64,000 nt of DNA from Tolumonas lignilytica (GTDB taxonomy: Bacteria; Pseudomonadota; Gammaproteobacteria; Enterobacterales; Aeromonadaceae): NCBI RefSeq assembly GCF_000527035.1, contig NZ_AZUK01000001.1, forward strand, positions 806,001 through 870,000. The letters are read 5' to 3'. This document shows, one piece after another, positions 48,288-59,100 of this stretch. Every line of letters begins with the position of its first letter. The stretch's first letter is position 1. The notes beneath the pieces were generated by a model. That model was given only the letters and a program-made list of their open reading frames with translations, did no database searches and was not told the origin of the DNA. A program made the translations under genes and the position numbers.

Positions 48288-51164
48288 ATGTCCTTTGCTC
48301 TAGGCCAGCGCTGGATCAGTGATACAGAAACTGATCTTGGATTAGGTACCGTGGTAGCACTAGAGGGTCGAATGATCACTTTATTGTTTCCGGCTAATGG
48401 TGAACAGCGTTTGTATGCCCGTGACAGTGCTCCCGTTACTCGCGTCCGTTTTAACGAAGGCGACCGCATCACCAGTCACGAAGAGTGGCAAATGGATGTG
48501 CGAGCGGTAGAGGAAACTGAGGGTCTGCTGACTTATCATGGCACTCGTGTCGATACCGGGGCTGAAGTGTCACTGCGTGAAGTGATGCTAAACAACTTTA
48601 TCAAATTCAATAAACCACAAGACCGCCTGTTTGCCGGACAGATCGATCGCCATTCACGTTTTGCCCTGCGCTATGAAGCCTTGACGCATCAGCACGCACG
48701 TCGTCGCAGCCCAACCCGCGGACTGGCCAGTGGTCGGGTCAGCCTGATCCCTCATCAGTTACACATTGCCCGTGAAGTTGGTCACCGTCATGCTCCACGC
48801 GTCTTACTGGCCGATGAAGTCGGCTTAGGTAAAACCATCGAAGCCGGAATGGTCATTCATCAGCAATTGCTGTCAGGCCGCGCGCATCGCGTTCTGATTT
48901 TAGTACCAGACTCGCTGCAATATCAGTGGCTAGTCGAAATGCTGCGCCGTTTCAACCTGATGTTCTCATTATTCGACGAAGAACGCTGTGTTGAATCTGA
49001 ACATGATGCGGTAAACCCGTTTGACACAGAGCAGCTCGTGATTTGCAGTCTTGACTGGCTGCGAAAGAAAAAGGCTCGTTTTGAACAGGTTCAGGAATGT
49101 GAATGGGATCTGCTGGTCGTCGATGAAGCGCACCATCTGGTCTGGAGCGAAGACGCACCGAGCCGTGAATATCAGGTGGTGGAAGCACTGGCAGAACAGA
49201 TCCCCGGCGTCTTGTTATTGACCGCGACCCCCGATCAACTGGGCCATGCCAGCCATTTTGCGCGTTTGCGGCTGCTCGACCCTGAACGCTTCTACGATTA
49301 CGATGCGTTTGTCGCTGAAGAACAGGCCTATGGCCAGGTGGCTGATGCCGCCCAACCGTTGCTGAACGGCGATCCACTCAATGCAGCACAGGTTGAGGTG
49401 CTGACGAATCTGTTACCGGAACTCAACACCGCACAATTAGACGATGATGCCTATCGTGACGAAGTCTTGAAAGACTTGCTAGATCGTCACGGTACTGGCC
49501 GTATTCTGTTCCGTAATACCCGTGCAGCCAGTGCCGGCTTTCCAGTACGCAAACTGAACGCGTATGCCATGCCGCTACCGGAACAATATAAAACCGCGAT
49601 CCGCGTCATGGGGATGATGGGCGGCAATACCGGCGATGCGTTGGTCAAAGCCAAACGTTACCTCTATCCGGAAAAAATCTTCGGTCAGTTTGAAGGTGAT
49701 AACGCATCATGGACCCAATTCGATCCTCGCGTTGATTGGTTATTGCATCTGATCAAAACCGAACGTCATGAAAAAATTCTGGTGATCTGTTCTGAAGCGG
49801 CCACCGCGCTGACATTGGAAAATACGCTGCGCACCCGTGAAGGTGTACGTTGTACCGTCTTCCACGAAGGGATGAGTCTGTTAGAGCGGGATAAATCCGC
49901 CGCCTATTTTGCCGATCCGGATGGTGGCGCGCAGGTCATGCTCTGCTCTGAAATTGGCTCTGAAGGTCGCAACTTCCAGTTCGCCCGTCATTTAGTCTTG
50001 TTCGATCTGCCGTTAAATCCGGATCTACTGGAGCAACGCATCGGTCGTCTGGATCGTATTGGCCAGAAGAACATTGTTCAGATCCACGTCCCATATCTGG
50101 AAGAAACTCCGCAACGCACCTTGATCAACTGGTATCACGAAGGGTTGGATGCCTTTGAGCACACCTGCCCGACGGGCCGTGTCGTTTTCGACGAGGTACA
50201 GGAACAGCTCTTCTCGCTGCTGGCGGAAAACCAGAGCAGTGACGAAGCCATGGCCTCCCTGCTGGATCAAACCCGCAGCCTGCACCATGCGCTGAAAGCC
50301 AAATTGGAACAAGGTCGTGATCGTCTGCTGGAAATCCAGTCCAGTGGCGGCGCGCATGCACAGCAGTTGGTTGAACAACTGGCCGAAGAAGATGATGACA
50401 CCAGTCTGGTCGCTTTTGCACTGCATCTGTTTGACGATATTGGCATTGCGCAGGACGACCGCGGTGAACAAGCGGTAGTGCTGACACCGACCGATCACAT
50501 GCTGATCCCAAGCTTCCCTGGTCTGCCGGAAGATGGCGTCACCGTGACCTTTGAGCGTGATGTGGCACTGAGTCGTGAAGATTTAAGCTTCCTGACCTGG
50601 GATCATCCGATGATCCGCGGCGGTATCGATCTGGTACTGGCTTCTGAAATCGGCTCAACCGCCGTGTCCTTGCTGAAAAACAGCAAGATGCCAGCCGGTA
50701 CGATTTTCCTTGAACTGATCTACGTTGCCGAATCCGTCAGCCATCCGCAGTTGTATCGTTTTATGCCACCTACACCAATCCGCTTACTGCTGGATAAAAA
50801 CGGCAATAATGTTGGTGAACAGGTGAATTTTGAACAATTCCACCGTCAGCTGATGCCAATCAACCGCCAGCTGGCAAGTAAATTGGTCGCCACCTCCCAG
50901 TCAGTGATCCACGAACTGATTGGTAAGGCGGAACAAGCCGCGCACCCTCGCATGGAACAGATCGTCGCAGAAGCGCGTCAGACCATGCAACATACGCTGG
51001 GCGCTGAACTCAGCCGTCTGGAGCAACTGAAGGCCATTAACCCGTCAGTACGCGACAGCGAATTGACTCATCTGCGGGAATTACAGCAAGAACTGAATCA
51101 TTTAATGGATCAAACCCAGCTTAAATTGGATGCGATCCGTTTTGTTGTAGTCACCAACCAGTAA
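48288..51164 (+). CDS. rapA: RNA polymerase-associated ATPase RapA
   Basis: SWI2/SNF2-type translocase that binds RNA polymerase and helps it recycle after termination. N-terminal Tudor-like domains ([42 protein letters not shown]), Walker [17 protein letters not shown] (about residue 175-190), DEAH box VVDEAHHL (about 278) and helicase C-terminal blocks [37 protein letters not shown]. 958 residues, close to the E. coli length. rluA follows after a terminator. Confidence 0.97.
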   Translation: MSFALGQRWISDTETDLGLGTVVALEGRMITLLFPANGEQRLYARDSAPVTRVRFNEGDRITSHEEWQMDVRAVEETEGLLTYHGTRVDTGAEVSLREVMLNNFIKFNKPQDRLFAGQIDRHSRFALRYEALTHQHARRRSPTRGLASGRVSLIPHQLHIAREVGHRHAPRVLLADEVGLGKTIEAGMVIHQQLLSGRAHRVLILVPDSLQYQWLVEMLRRFNLMFSLFDEERCVESEHDAVNPFDTEQLVICSLDWLRKKKARFEQVQECEWDLLVVDEAHHLVWSEDAPSREYQVVEALAEQIPGVLLLTATPDQLGHASHFARLRLLDPERFYDYDAFVAEEQAYGQVADAAQPLLNGDPLNAAQVEVLTNLLPELNTAQLDDDAYRDEVLKDLLDRHGTGRILFRNTRAASAGFPVRKLNAYAMPLPEQYKTAIRVMGMMGGNTGDALVKAKRYLYPEKIFGQFEGDNASWTQFDPRVDWLLHLIKTERHEKILVICSEAATALTLENTLRTREGVRCTVFHEGMSLLERDKSAAYFADPDGGAQVMLCSEIGSEGRNFQFARHLVLFDLPLNPDLLEQRIGRLDRIGQKNIVQIHVPYLEETPQRTLINWYHEGLDAFEHTCPTGRVVFDEVQEQLFSLLAENQSSDEAMASLLDQTRSLHHALKAKLEQGRDRLLEIQSSGGAHAQQLVEQLAEEDDDTSLVAFALHLFDDIGIAQDDRGEQAVVLTPTDHMLIPSFPGLPEDGVTVTFERDVALSREDLSFLTWDHPMIRGGIDLVLASEIGSTAVSLLKNSKMPAGTIFLELIYVAESVSHPQLYRFMPPTPIRLLLDKNGNNVGEQVNFEQFHRQLMPINRQLASKLVATSQSVIHELIGKAEQAAHPRMEQIVAEARQTMQHTLGAELSRLEQLKAINPSVRDSELTHLRELQQELNHLMDQTQLKLDAIRFVVVTNQ

Positions 51165-51188
51165 TTTGCGGCAAAATAGCCCCATTCA

Positions 51189-51215
51189 GGGTGCCGGCCT
51201 TCGGCACCCTTTTAT
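51189..51215 (+). terminator. Rho-independent terminator of rapA
   Basis: GGGTGCCG (51189-51196) and CGGCACCC (51202-51209) pair perfectly around a GCCTT loop, followed by TTTTAT. Confidence 0.9.
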
Positions 51216-51240
51216 CCTCTGATGAATACGCGGAAACCTC

Positions 51241-51903
51241 ATGAGTACCTTTGTTTACAATCCTCCAATGGAGCCCTATCTCGACATCCTGTATGAGGAT
51301 GAGCACATCATTGTGATGAACAAACCAAGCGGTTTACTCAGTGTTCCCGGTAAAGCAACCGAACATGCCGATAGTATTGCCTGGCGTGTACGTCAGCGTT
51401 GTCCGGAAGCAGGCAGTGTCCACCGACTGGATATGAGCACCTCCGGCGTGATCCTGATGGCCAAATATGCCAAAGCTACCGGCATTTTGGGAAAACAGTT
51501 TCAGGAGCGTAAAACCGAGAAATTTTACTACGCCTGGGTATGGGGTCAGGTGGAAGGCAGTGAGGGCATGATCGATCTGCCGCTTTGTGTTGATTGGGAA
51601 AACCGCCCGCTGCAGCATGTGAATTATGAACATGGCCGCCCGGCACAGACTTATTGGCAACGTATTCGAGTTGAAGCGGATCGTACTCTGATGAAACTCA
51701 CCCCCTATACGGGCCGTTCGCATCAGTTGCGTGTTCATATGCGTGAATTGGGCCACCCCATCCTTGGAGATCATTTATACGCGCCCAAAGAAGCGCAAGA
51801 TCTGGTGCCTCATTTACAGTTGCATGCCGCCATGCTCAGCTTTTATCATCCGGTAACGGGTGAACAAATGCGTTTTGAAGCCCCGGCACCGTTTCCGATG
51901 TGA
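51241..51903 (+). CDS. rluA: Pseudouridine synthase RluA
   Basis: Dual-specificity enzyme that makes pseudouridine 746 in 23S rRNA and 32 in several tRNAs. The catalytic-aspartate motif SVHRLDMSTSG, LYEDEHIIVMNKPSGLLSVPG and TGRSHQLRVHMRELGHPILGDHLYA are present. 220 residues, no S4 domain, as for RluA itself. The YNPPMEPYLDILYED start resembles E. coli RluA, and rapA-rluA adjacency is also seen in E. coli. Confidence 0.94.
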   Translation: MSTFVYNPPMEPYLDILYEDEHIIVMNKPSGLLSVPGKATEHADSIAWRVRQRCPEAGSVHRLDMSTSGVILMAKYAKATGILGKQFQERKTEKFYYAWVWGQVEGSEGMIDLPLCVDWENRPLQHVNYEHGRPAQTYWQRIRVEADRTLMKLTPYTGRSHQLRVHMRELGHPILGDHLYAPKEAQDLVPHLQLHAAMLSFYHPVTGEQMRFEAPAPFPM

Positions 51904-51916
51904 GAAGAATACAGCC

Positions 51917-52783
51917 ATGAAAAGTTGGATCCTCTGCTTCTGTTTACTCTGGATAATTCCGTTTACGTTCATTGAGGCAGCTTCCAACTCCCCGACGCCG
52001 CAAGCCAGCGCCGCCGTAGCAGTTACCAGTGGTGCAGGTTCATCGGCCTCTGCCGCCAATCCAGCCACTGTCTCGGCATCTGCAGCTTCTGCCGCTGATA
52101 CCACCAATCAAGATCCGGAATATCTGGCCCAAGTGCAGGATTGGCAGCAATATCCTGATACACTGCAATTTGGTAAAGAATGGGTGTTGTTGCACAAGAG
52201 CGAACAATCCTACCAGCAGGGTGTGGCGATCTTATTGCCTGAGTGGCAACAAACCGCTTCCCTGCTCCCACTCTCGAAAGCACTCAGTAAACAAGGGTTT
52301 GATTGTGTGGTGTTATTGCCTACGCCGGATCAGCTGAGAGTCAATCCCGGTGATGAAAAGCAGTCCAAACAGGTTCAGCAGCAGCTTGAACAATGGAGCG
52401 CCCGTCTGGCTGGGGTAGATGAGAATATGAACACAGTCAAAGGTCACCGATTACTGATCGCTCAGGGCAGCAGTGCGGTCTGGGTCAGCCAACTGTTGGC
52501 CACCGAGAAAATGATCAAGCCAGATGCCATCGTCTTGTTGAATGCCTTCTATCCCGACAAACAGGCTAATGCCATTGAGGCAACCCAGCTCAGTAATGAC
52601 CTACTGCCAACGCTCGATTTATACCAAGACGACAAAACTAATTGGTTGCAAGAGGCAACTCGCCAACGCCTGAGCGCCGTAAAAAGAGCCACCAAACTGA
52701 ACTGGCGCCAGCAAACCATTCAGGATTTGACTGACGCACCGATGCAAATCAGCGACTGGCTCACCACTCTGGGCTGGAAATAA
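51917..52783 (+). CDS. DUF3530-family secreted protein, alpha/beta-hydrolase-like
   Basis: Signal peptide MKSWILCFCLLWIIPFTFIEAAS, then a low-complexity Ala/Ser linker (about residues 24-60: ASAAVAVTSGAGSSASAANPATVSASAASAAD) and a globular domain with GVAILLPEWQQTASLLPLSKALSKQGFDCVVLLPTP and LLIAQGSSAVW, where a nucleophile elbow is expected (GSS). That pattern is typical of DUF3530; the function is unknown. I chose ATG 51917, after the rluA stop, over an in-frame start at 51860 inside rluA. 288 residues. It converges with djlA only five bases apart. Confidence 0.75.
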   Translation: MKSWILCFCLLWIIPFTFIEAASNSPTPQASAAVAVTSGAGSSASAANPATVSASAASAADTTNQDPEYLAQVQDWQQYPDTLQFGKEWVLLHKSEQSYQQGVAILLPEWQQTASLLPLSKALSKQGFDCVVLLPTPDQLRVNPGDEKQSKQVQQQLEQWSARLAGVDENMNTVKGHRLLIAQGSSAVWVSQLLATEKMIKPDAIVLLNAFYPDKQANAIEATQLSNDLLPTLDLYQDDKTNWLQEATRQRLSAVKRATKLNWRQQTIQDLTDAPMQISDWLTTLGWK

Positions 52784-52788
52784 TCGCT

Positions 52789-53619
52789 CTAACGGATACC
52801 TCGCGCCTGTTTTATCAACTCCCAGGCTTGCTGGATTTCCTGCGCTTTCTCTTTGGCCATATTCATCATTTCCGGTGGTAGCCCTTTTGCCGCCAATTTA
52901 TCCGGATGATGCTGCGACATTTGCTTGCGATACGCCTTTTTGACATCACTGTCAGAGACATCGGCTGAGACACCTAAAATCGCATAAGCGTCTTTTAAAC
53001 GATCGCGCGGCGGTGTTTGCTGTGCACTGCCGGACGAATAGCTGCGTTGTTGCTGTCCCTGATGCGAGAAATTAAAGCCGGCTTCGGTCATCGCCAGCAA
53101 TTGCTCCAGTTCCCAACGGGAGAAACCGAGCAATTCCGCCACTTCCAATAAGCGCTGACGCGATGCTGAATGCAGAGCACCGTTGGCAAATGCGGCCTGC
53201 AACTGCATATCCAGAAACACCCGCAACAGATCGGGGCGGCCACGGCAGGAGCGACGAAACAACCCCAGCGCCCCTTCCAGATCATAATCCGCCTCTTTGC
53301 CTTGTCGAAATGAATCCTGCGCCTCACGGCGAAGGTCACCGCTCAATCCCATACGATCCATAAACAAAGTTGCGATCTGGATCTGCTGTTCAGTCACGCG
53401 ACCCGATGCTTTGGCAATATGTCCCATCACCGCAAAGGCGGTATGCAGAAATAAGGCTTGTTCTTCCCGTGTAGGCGCACGCCAGCGGCCAAATCCACCG
53501 CGTTGTAACTGTAATCCCTGATCATAAACATGGCCTATCCATAACCCCAATAATGCACCGGGGATATTTAAGATCCATAATCCGATCAGAAATCCGATAA
53601 TTTTGCCCTTAACCGGCAT
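52789..53619 (-). CDS. djlA: Co-chaperone DjlA
   Basis: Membrane-anchored DnaJ-like protein that stimulates DnaK. One N-terminal helix with glycine-rich dimerisation motifs (IIGFLIGLWILNIPGALLGLWIGHVYDQG), a TerB-like middle domain (about 50-190), a Gln/Ser-rich linker and a C-terminal J-domain (AYAILGVSADVSDSDVKKAYRKQMSQHHPDKLAAKGLP) with the HPD motif intact. 276 residues. Its ATG overlaps the murU end by 11 bases. Confidence 0.94.
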   Translation of the reverse strand: MPVKGKIIGFLIGLWILNIPGALLGLWIGHVYDQGLQLQRGGFGRWRAPTREEQALFLHTAFAVMGHIAKASGRVTEQQIQIATLFMDRMGLSGDLRREAQDSFRQGKEADYDLEGALGLFRRSCRGRPDLLRVFLDMQLQAAFANGALHSASRQRLLEVAELLGFSRWELEQLLAMTEAGFNFSHQGQQQRSYSSGSAQQTPPRDRLKDAYAILGVSADVSDSDVKKAYRKQMSQHHPDKLAAKGLPPEMMNMAKEKAQEIQQAWELIKQARGIR

Positions 53620-54289
53620 GTTGACCTCGCTGTAATGCCTGATCTAATTCATAGAGTCGTTGTGGTGTACCAATATCGCGCCAGTCGGCCTTCAAATAAG
53701 AGCCCGCCACGCGTTGTTCACTCATCCATTGCCGCAATAATGGTGCTAATTTATGCACGCCGGGCTGCAAAGAGAAAAAAACGGCCGGACGATACACCCC
53801 CACCCCGCTGAAGGTTAACCCGGGAATATCCTCTACCCGATCCCCTTGCAGGCTAAAATCACCTTCTGGATGATGTGGCGGATTATCTACCAGCCAGAGA
53901 TGAGCATGATCCTGACCAGACAAGGTATAGGAACTAAACAACTCATAATCAGTGTCCAGCCAGATATCACCATTAATGACCAAAAACGGTTCATCGCCAA
54001 ACAGTGCTAATGCCTGTCGGATCCCACCGGCTGTCTCTAATCCCGATTCGCCTTCCGCCGACCAGTGGATCGTCACACCCAGTGCAGAACCATTGCCCAG
54101 ATACTCCACCAATTTATATCCGAGCCAGGCATGATTAATCACTAAATCCGTAATGCCTGCCGCCTTCAACTTTTCAATATGATGCTGAATCAGCGGTTTT
54201 CCGCCAACTGACAATAAGGGTTTCGGTTGATGATCTGTGAGCGGACGCATCCGTTCACCACGTCCTGCGGCTAATATCATGGCTTTCAT
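53609..54289 (-). CDS. murU: N-acetylmuramate 1-phosphate uridylyltransferase MurU
   Basis: Nucleotidyltransferase of the peptidoglycan-recycling bypass (MurNAc-1-P to UDP-MurNAc). MKAMILAAGRGERMRPLTDHQPKPLLSVGGKPLIQHHIEKL is the pyrophosphorylase signature; FLVINGDIWLDTDY holds the metal-binding Asp. I chose ATG 54289, which overlaps the amgK stop as ATGA; an in-frame start at 54337 lies inside amgK. 226 residues. Works with AmgK encoded just upstream. Confidence 0.9.
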   Translation of the reverse strand: MKAMILAAGRGERMRPLTDHQPKPLLSVGGKPLIQHHIEKLKAAGITDLVINHAWLGYKLVEYLGNGSALGVTIHWSAEGESGLETAGGIRQALALFGDEPFLVINGDIWLDTDYELFSSYTLSGQDHAHLWLVDNPPHHPEGDFSLQGDRVEDIPGLTFSGVGVYRPAVFFSLQPGVHKLAPLLRQWMSEQRVAGSYLKADWRDIGTPQRLYELDQALQRGQHAG

Positions 54290-55272
54290 GCTGTGGTTTC
54301 CATGGCAAACGCAGGCAAAACCCGTTGTTGTAACCACTCTGAAAAGGCGGTCAACTGCGGGTAACGATTCGCCACATCACGCACATAACCCAGCGTGCGG
54401 GGAATATCGTTTAGATAGCCTGATTTGCCATCCCGGTGATGTAAGCGGGCAAAGATGCCAGCGGCTTTCAGATGCCGTTGCATCCCGGTCAAATCCAGCC
54501 ACTGGCCGAATTGTTCCTGAGAGATAGTGTCATTTAATACTCCGGCCTCGCGATATAATTGCCAGACCTGTTTTACACCCAGCGCAATCACCTTATCGGG
54601 CCAGCGACAATAGCAATCTTTCAGCAGTGAAACCGCATCATAGGTGAGCGGTCCCAGCACCATGTCCTGAAAATCAATCACCGCCAAGGCATCCTGATCG
54701 GTGATCATCAAATTCCGGCTATGAAAATCACGATGCATCACGACTTGTGGTTGTGACAAATTATTCTGCGTTAACAATGCAAACGTATCAGACAACACCG
54801 ATTTATCTTCTGCCGATAGCGTCAAAGCTAAATGCTTTTCCAACAACCATTCAGGGAAAATGGTATTTTCCCGCGCCATAAAGTCAGTATCAAAGACAGG
54901 TAAAGCCATCTGAATCCGGGTTAGTTGCGGTAATATCTGCAAAGCCTTCGCATACCAGTCGGAGACAGAATCATCGGTGAGATAGGATAACAGTGATCGG
55001 TCACCTAAATCGGATACACATAAAAAGCCATTATCCAAATCGGCATGCAACACTTTCGGTGCCGGAATGCCCGCCACAGACAATGCAGCCGAATTAGTGA
55101 TAAATTCGTGATTTTTTTCCGTCGTTGGCGGCGCATCTACCCAAATACAATTAGCCGCACGATAATATTTGCGAAAACTGGCATCGCCAGAGATCAATTG
55201 TAAAGATAGCTCATAATTTTGTTCAATTTGTTGCGCCCATAACTGTAATTGGGCATGGCGTTGGCTCATCAT
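54286..55272 (-). CDS. amgK: N-acetylmuramate/N-acetylglucosamine kinase AmgK
   Basis: Aminoglycoside-phosphotransferase-like sugar kinase that phosphorylates the anomeric hydroxyl of MurNAc and GlcNAc. Catalytic loop VVMHRDFHSRNLMI and metal-binding AVIDFQDMVLGPLTYDAVSLLKDCY are intact, with ISGDASFRKYYR near the start. 328 residues; ATG 55269 is an alternative start one codon in. Transcribed with murU and djlA, divergent from lptD, the arrangement known in Pseudomonas. Confidence 0.92.
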   Translation of the reverse strand: MMSQRHAQLQLWAQQIEQNYELSLQLISGDASFRKYYRAANCIWVDAPPTTEKNHEFITNSAALSVAGIPAPKVLHADLDNGFLCVSDLGDRSLLSYLTDDSVSDWYAKALQILPQLTRIQMALPVFDTDFMARENTIFPEWLLEKHLALTLSAEDKSVLSDTFALLTQNNLSQPQVVMHRDFHSRNLMITDQDALAVIDFQDMVLGPLTYDAVSLLKDCYCRWPDKVIALGVKQVWQLYREAGVLNDTISQEQFGQWLDLTGMQRHLKAAGIFARLHHRDGKSGYLNDIPRTLGYVRDVANRYPQLTAFSEWLQQRVLPAFAMETTA

Positions 55273-55407
55273 GCAGGCAGGCTCTTACTCGGTGTTAGCC
55301 GTTATCGGAATAATGCTTTATCATAGCCCGCTACCATAAAAGAATGACCGTGAAAGCACAACTGCAGAAAGGTTATGTGCTTCAGTTGCCAGGGGATCTA
55401 ATAACCA

Positions 55408-57777
55408 ATGGTGTTTCGTATCAACGCTATCACAGCAGCGCTTTTTTCTGTTTCTGCCGGGCTGGCTATTATACCGCATCCTGTTCAGGCTGCAGATAAC
55501 AGTGCCAAAGTTCCCCCAGCGTTACGGGCGGGTGCTTTTGATGAACGCTGCTACAGTGATGTTCCTCCCGCAACCCCCACTGAATACAGCCGGACGACTC
55601 CCGTTGAGGTCTCTGCAGATAAACTAAATGCAACCCGAAATGGTAAAGCTGTCTATCAAGGCGGTGTAGAAGTCAGTCAGGGTAACAAATATTTCAGCTC
55701 CGATTATACAGAACTGGATCAGGTCAGCCGGGATGTCTTGGCCCATGGCAACATCTTTTACCGTGATGGTCAGGTGACATTAAAAAGTAATGATCAGTTA
55801 ACGACCAATCTGGATACCAAAGAATCGCGACTGGATAATGCTAAATATCAGTTACATGGTTCCCCTGCACGCGGTGAAGCCAAGAAAATTGTTTTAGACA
55901 ACCAGAAAAAAGAGTTAACTCTCAGTAAAGCCCGTTTCACGACCTGCCCTGTCGGTCAGGAAAGCTGGTGGTTGAGCGCCAGTGAAGTGAATGTGAATCA
56001 GAAAGAGGTTTTTGGTGAAGCGTGGAATGCAACACTGTGGCTGAAAGACATTCCCATCTTTTACACACCCTATATCACCTTTCCGATCAAAGACGAACGG
56101 AAATCCGGGCTTCTGTATCCCACCTTTACAAATAGCTCAAGTAACGGGTTTGATATCAGCACCCCTTATTATTGGAACATAGCCCCCAACTACGATCTGA
56201 CATTTACACCACGCGTCATGTCAGCACGTGGCACGATGGAACAAGTTGAATATCGTTACATGCCGGAACTCGGACACAGCGGTACGATCTATACCGAATA
56301 CATGTCCAATGACCGAAAAACGGGAGATAGCGAACTCAATCCACGCTGGTTAATGAATGTTCGTCATAACTCTAAATTTGAACAGGGTGATTTACGCTGG
56401 ACACTCGATTACACGCGCGTCGATGCCAATGACTACAACTATTTTAATGAGCTGCATCCGCCAGTCGGACAGATCGTAGACAACCAACTGCTGCAGTCGA
56501 CCACAGCCGGGTATTACCAGAAAGACTGGAATTTCACGACAGAAGTTCGTGATTATCAGATCCTGCTGCCTAACACTCCGGCACCGCATCAACTGTTGCC
56601 ACAGCTCACATTTAATCAGTATCACACGGCGGACCAATACAGTTTTAGCTTTAATTCCGAAGCGTCTAATTTCGGTAACCGTTCTGAGCAATATAAAGCC
56701 TATACCGGACAACGTTTGCACGCAGAACCGGCCATTTCGGTCCCGATTCTGCAAGCACCAGGTTACTCCCTCGACGCTGAAAGCAAACTGATGGCCACCT
56801 ATTATCAGCAGAATATTCCTGATGATATGTCGTCGTATTACAGCTCCACATTAGGTTTAAACCATCTGGCCTCCAGTGTGAACCGCACCTTACCGGAAGC
56901 CCGGGTGCACGGCACAATGAGTTTTGAACGACAAACCGCCTTTAACGACCAATCGTTTACCCAGACATTGGAACCTGAGGTTCAGTACCTTTATATTCCT
57001 TATAAAAATCAAGATAATATTGGTTTATATGACACAACCAATATGCAATCTGATTATTACAACTTATTCAGTGATCGTCGTTTTGCCGGATTAGACCGCA
57101 TCAGCGATGCGAACCGAATCAGTTATGGTGCCACAACGCGTCTGTTCGATTACGACAATACGGAACGTGTGCGTTTTACCATCGGGCAGGCATATGATTT
57201 GGTGGCCCCCAAAGTCACCTTATTACCGAATGATCAAAAACAGACCAATTCGCGTTCACTTTTATCGGTACGTGCTGATACTCATCCGACCGATGATTGG
57301 TACACGCATGCTGGTACGGAATACAACACCCAGACCAGAAAAGTTTCATCAGGAAACGGGGCTGTAGAATATCAGCAGCAGAAATATACAACACAAGTGA
57401 ATTATCGCTTTGTCAGTAAAGAAAACTTCGTCGTAGATACAGCCGATGACCGTCGTGATGTCAGTCAATTCGGTACCGTATTAAAAGTACCGCTTAACCG
57501 CGACTGGCAGCTGATTGGTGCTCACTATCGGGATACGCAAACAGGCAAAAGTGTGGATAATTTGCTAGGAGCCCGTTATGACTCTTGCTGTTGGGCCGTG
57601 AACTTTACTTTTGAACGCAATAATACGCCAGATAACACCACCTTAACTGCGAAACCGGAAACATCCTATGGTTTGCAGTTTGAATTTAAAGGCTTGGGTA
57701 GTGTAGGTAATGGACCGAAATACAATCTGAACACTCGGTTGTTACCTTATTCCCGACCATTTAACCTTAATGACTAA
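55408..57777 (+). CDS. lptD: LPS-assembly outer-membrane protein LptD
   Basis: Beta-barrel that inserts lipopolysaccharide into the outer leaflet, with LptE. Signal peptide (INAITAALFSVSAGLAIIPHPVQA), OstA/LptA-like jellyroll (EVSADKLNATRNGKAVYQGGVEVSQGNKYFSSDYTELDQ), then a large barrel. The four cysteines of the LptD disulfide pattern can be seen: RCYSD, TTCPVGQ and the adjacent pair SCCWAV. 789 residues. First of lptD-surA-pdxA-rsmA-apaG-apaH. Confidence 0.95.
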   Translation: MVFRINAITAALFSVSAGLAIIPHPVQAADNSAKVPPALRAGAFDERCYSDVPPATPTEYSRTTPVEVSADKLNATRNGKAVYQGGVEVSQGNKYFSSDYTELDQVSRDVLAHGNIFYRDGQVTLKSNDQLTTNLDTKESRLDNAKYQLHGSPARGEAKKIVLDNQKKELTLSKARFTTCPVGQESWWLSASEVNVNQKEVFGEAWNATLWLKDIPIFYTPYITFPIKDERKSGLLYPTFTNSSSNGFDISTPYYWNIAPNYDLTFTPRVMSARGTMEQVEYRYMPELGHSGTIYTEYMSNDRKTGDSELNPRWLMNVRHNSKFEQGDLRWTLDYTRVDANDYNYFNELHPPVGQIVDNQLLQSTTAGYYQKDWNFTTEVRDYQILLPNTPAPHQLLPQLTFNQYHTADQYSFSFNSEASNFGNRSEQYKAYTGQRLHAEPAISVPILQAPGYSLDAESKLMATYYQQNIPDDMSSYYSSTLGLNHLASSVNRTLPEARVHGTMSFERQTAFNDQSFTQTLEPEVQYLYIPYKNQDNIGLYDTTNMQSDYYNLFSDRRFAGLDRISDANRISYGATTRLFDYDNTERVRFTIGQAYDLVAPKVTLLPNDQKQTNSRSLLSVRADTHPTDDWYTHAGTEYNTQTRKVSSGNGAVEYQQQKYTTQVNYRFVSKENFVVDTADDRRDVSQFGTVLKVPLNRDWQLIGAHYRDTQTGKSVDNLLGARYDSCCWAVNFTFERNNTPDNTTLTAKPETSYGLQFEFKGLGSVGNGPKYNLNTRLLPYSRPFNLND

Positions 57778-57790
57778 ATAAGGTATTTTC

Positions 57791-59098
57791 ATGCAGTTAA
57801 AACACTTTTCACTAAAATGGTTACTGACCGGCGTGTTATTTGCGCTTCCTTTTTGCAGCCAGGCCGCACCCCAATCTCTGGATAACGTTATTGCTATCGT
57901 CAATAAAAATGTGGTGTTGCAAAGTGAATTAGACAGTCTGATGCATAAAGTACAAGCGGATGCCGCAGATCAGCACCAAAGCTTGCCACCTTATCATCAG
58001 TTATATAAACAAATTCTGGATCGTCTGATTGACGACAGCCTGATTTTGCAACTCGCAGAGCGACAAGGTTTGCGCATTGGTGAAACCGAGGTTGATCAGG
58101 CGCTGGCCTCTGTGGCAGCAGAAAAAGGGTTAACCGTTGCACAGATGCAAGCCAAAGCGGAACATGAAGGTTTATCACCTGCCGAATTCCGGGAAACCGT
58201 CCGCAAAGAACTGTTGATCTCCGAAGTACGTCGCAACCAATTGCGCCAGCGGATCAATATTACGGAACAAGAAGTCAAACAGTTGGCTAAACTGATCAGT
58301 GAACAAGGCAACAAAGGGCAACGCTTCCACATTGAACATATTTTGCTGAGTCTGCCATCTGATGCTAATCGTGCAGACCAACAACGTGTGACAGAAAAAG
58401 CCAAACAGTTATTACAACAACTAAAAAATGGTGCTGATTTCCATCAATTAGCCGTTGCAGAAAGTGCGGACAATAAAGCACTGGAAGGCGGAGACTGGGG
58501 ATGGATGACCCTTGAAGAAATGCCGTCGCTGATGGCAGATGCAGTCCATAATGCCCATAAAGACCAATTTATCGGCCCATTACGGTCCGGTGCAGGTTTG
58601 CATATTATCCATGTAAAAGATATTCAAGGGCAGCAAGCCATTGAATTACAGGAAGTCAATGCGCGCCATATTTTGTTGAAAACATCGGTGATCCTCAGCG
58701 ATCAGAAAGCAGAACAGATGCTGAAAGGCTTCCTGCATGATATCCAAACGGGTAAATCCTCTTTTGCAAAACTGGCAGAAAAATACTCTGATGATACCGG
58801 TTCAGCGACGAAAGGCGGCGAGCTGGGTTGGGCAAATCCAGATATGTACGTTCCAGAATTCCGAGATATGGTGAAAAAACTGCCTATCGGACAGATCAGC
58901 CAACCTTTCAAAACCATGCATGGCTGGCACATTGTTCAGGTCGAAGATCGTAGAAATCAGGCCAATACCCCTGAAGCACTGGAAAATCGAGCGTATCAGT
59001 TGATTTATAACCGTCGCTTTGCCGAGGAAGCACAGACCTGGATTGACGAACTGCGGGATGAGGCTTTTATCCAGATTATGGATGGGAGTGCTAAATAA
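57791..59098 (+). CDS. surA: Periplasmic chaperone and peptidyl-prolyl isomerase SurA
   Basis: Escorts outer-membrane proteins, including LptD, across the periplasm. Signal peptide ending FCSQAAPQ, an N-terminal chaperone domain ([22 protein letters not shown]...), and two parvulin domains ([12 protein letters not shown]... about 178-275 and [22 protein letters not shown]... about 290-390). 435 residues. It begins 13 bases after lptD. Confidence 0.96.
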   Translation: MQLKHFSLKWLLTGVLFALPFCSQAAPQSLDNVIAIVNKNVVLQSELDSLMHKVQADAADQHQSLPPYHQLYKQILDRLIDDSLILQLAERQGLRIGETEVDQALASVAAEKGLTVAQMQAKAEHEGLSPAEFRETVRKELLISEVRRNQLRQRINITEQEVKQLAKLISEQGNKGQRFHIEHILLSLPSDANRADQQRVTEKAKQLLQQLKNGADFHQLAVAESADNKALEGGDWGWMTLEEMPSLMADAVHNAHKDQFIGPLRSGAGLHIIHVKDIQGQQAIELQEVNARHILLKTSVILSDQKAEQMLKGFLHDIQTGKSSFAKLAEKYSDDTGSATKGGELGWANPDMYVPEFRDMVKKLPIGQISQPFKTMHGWHIVQVEDRRNQANTPEALENRAYQLIYNRRFAEEAQTWIDELRDEAFIQIMDGSAK

Positions 59099-59100
59099 TT

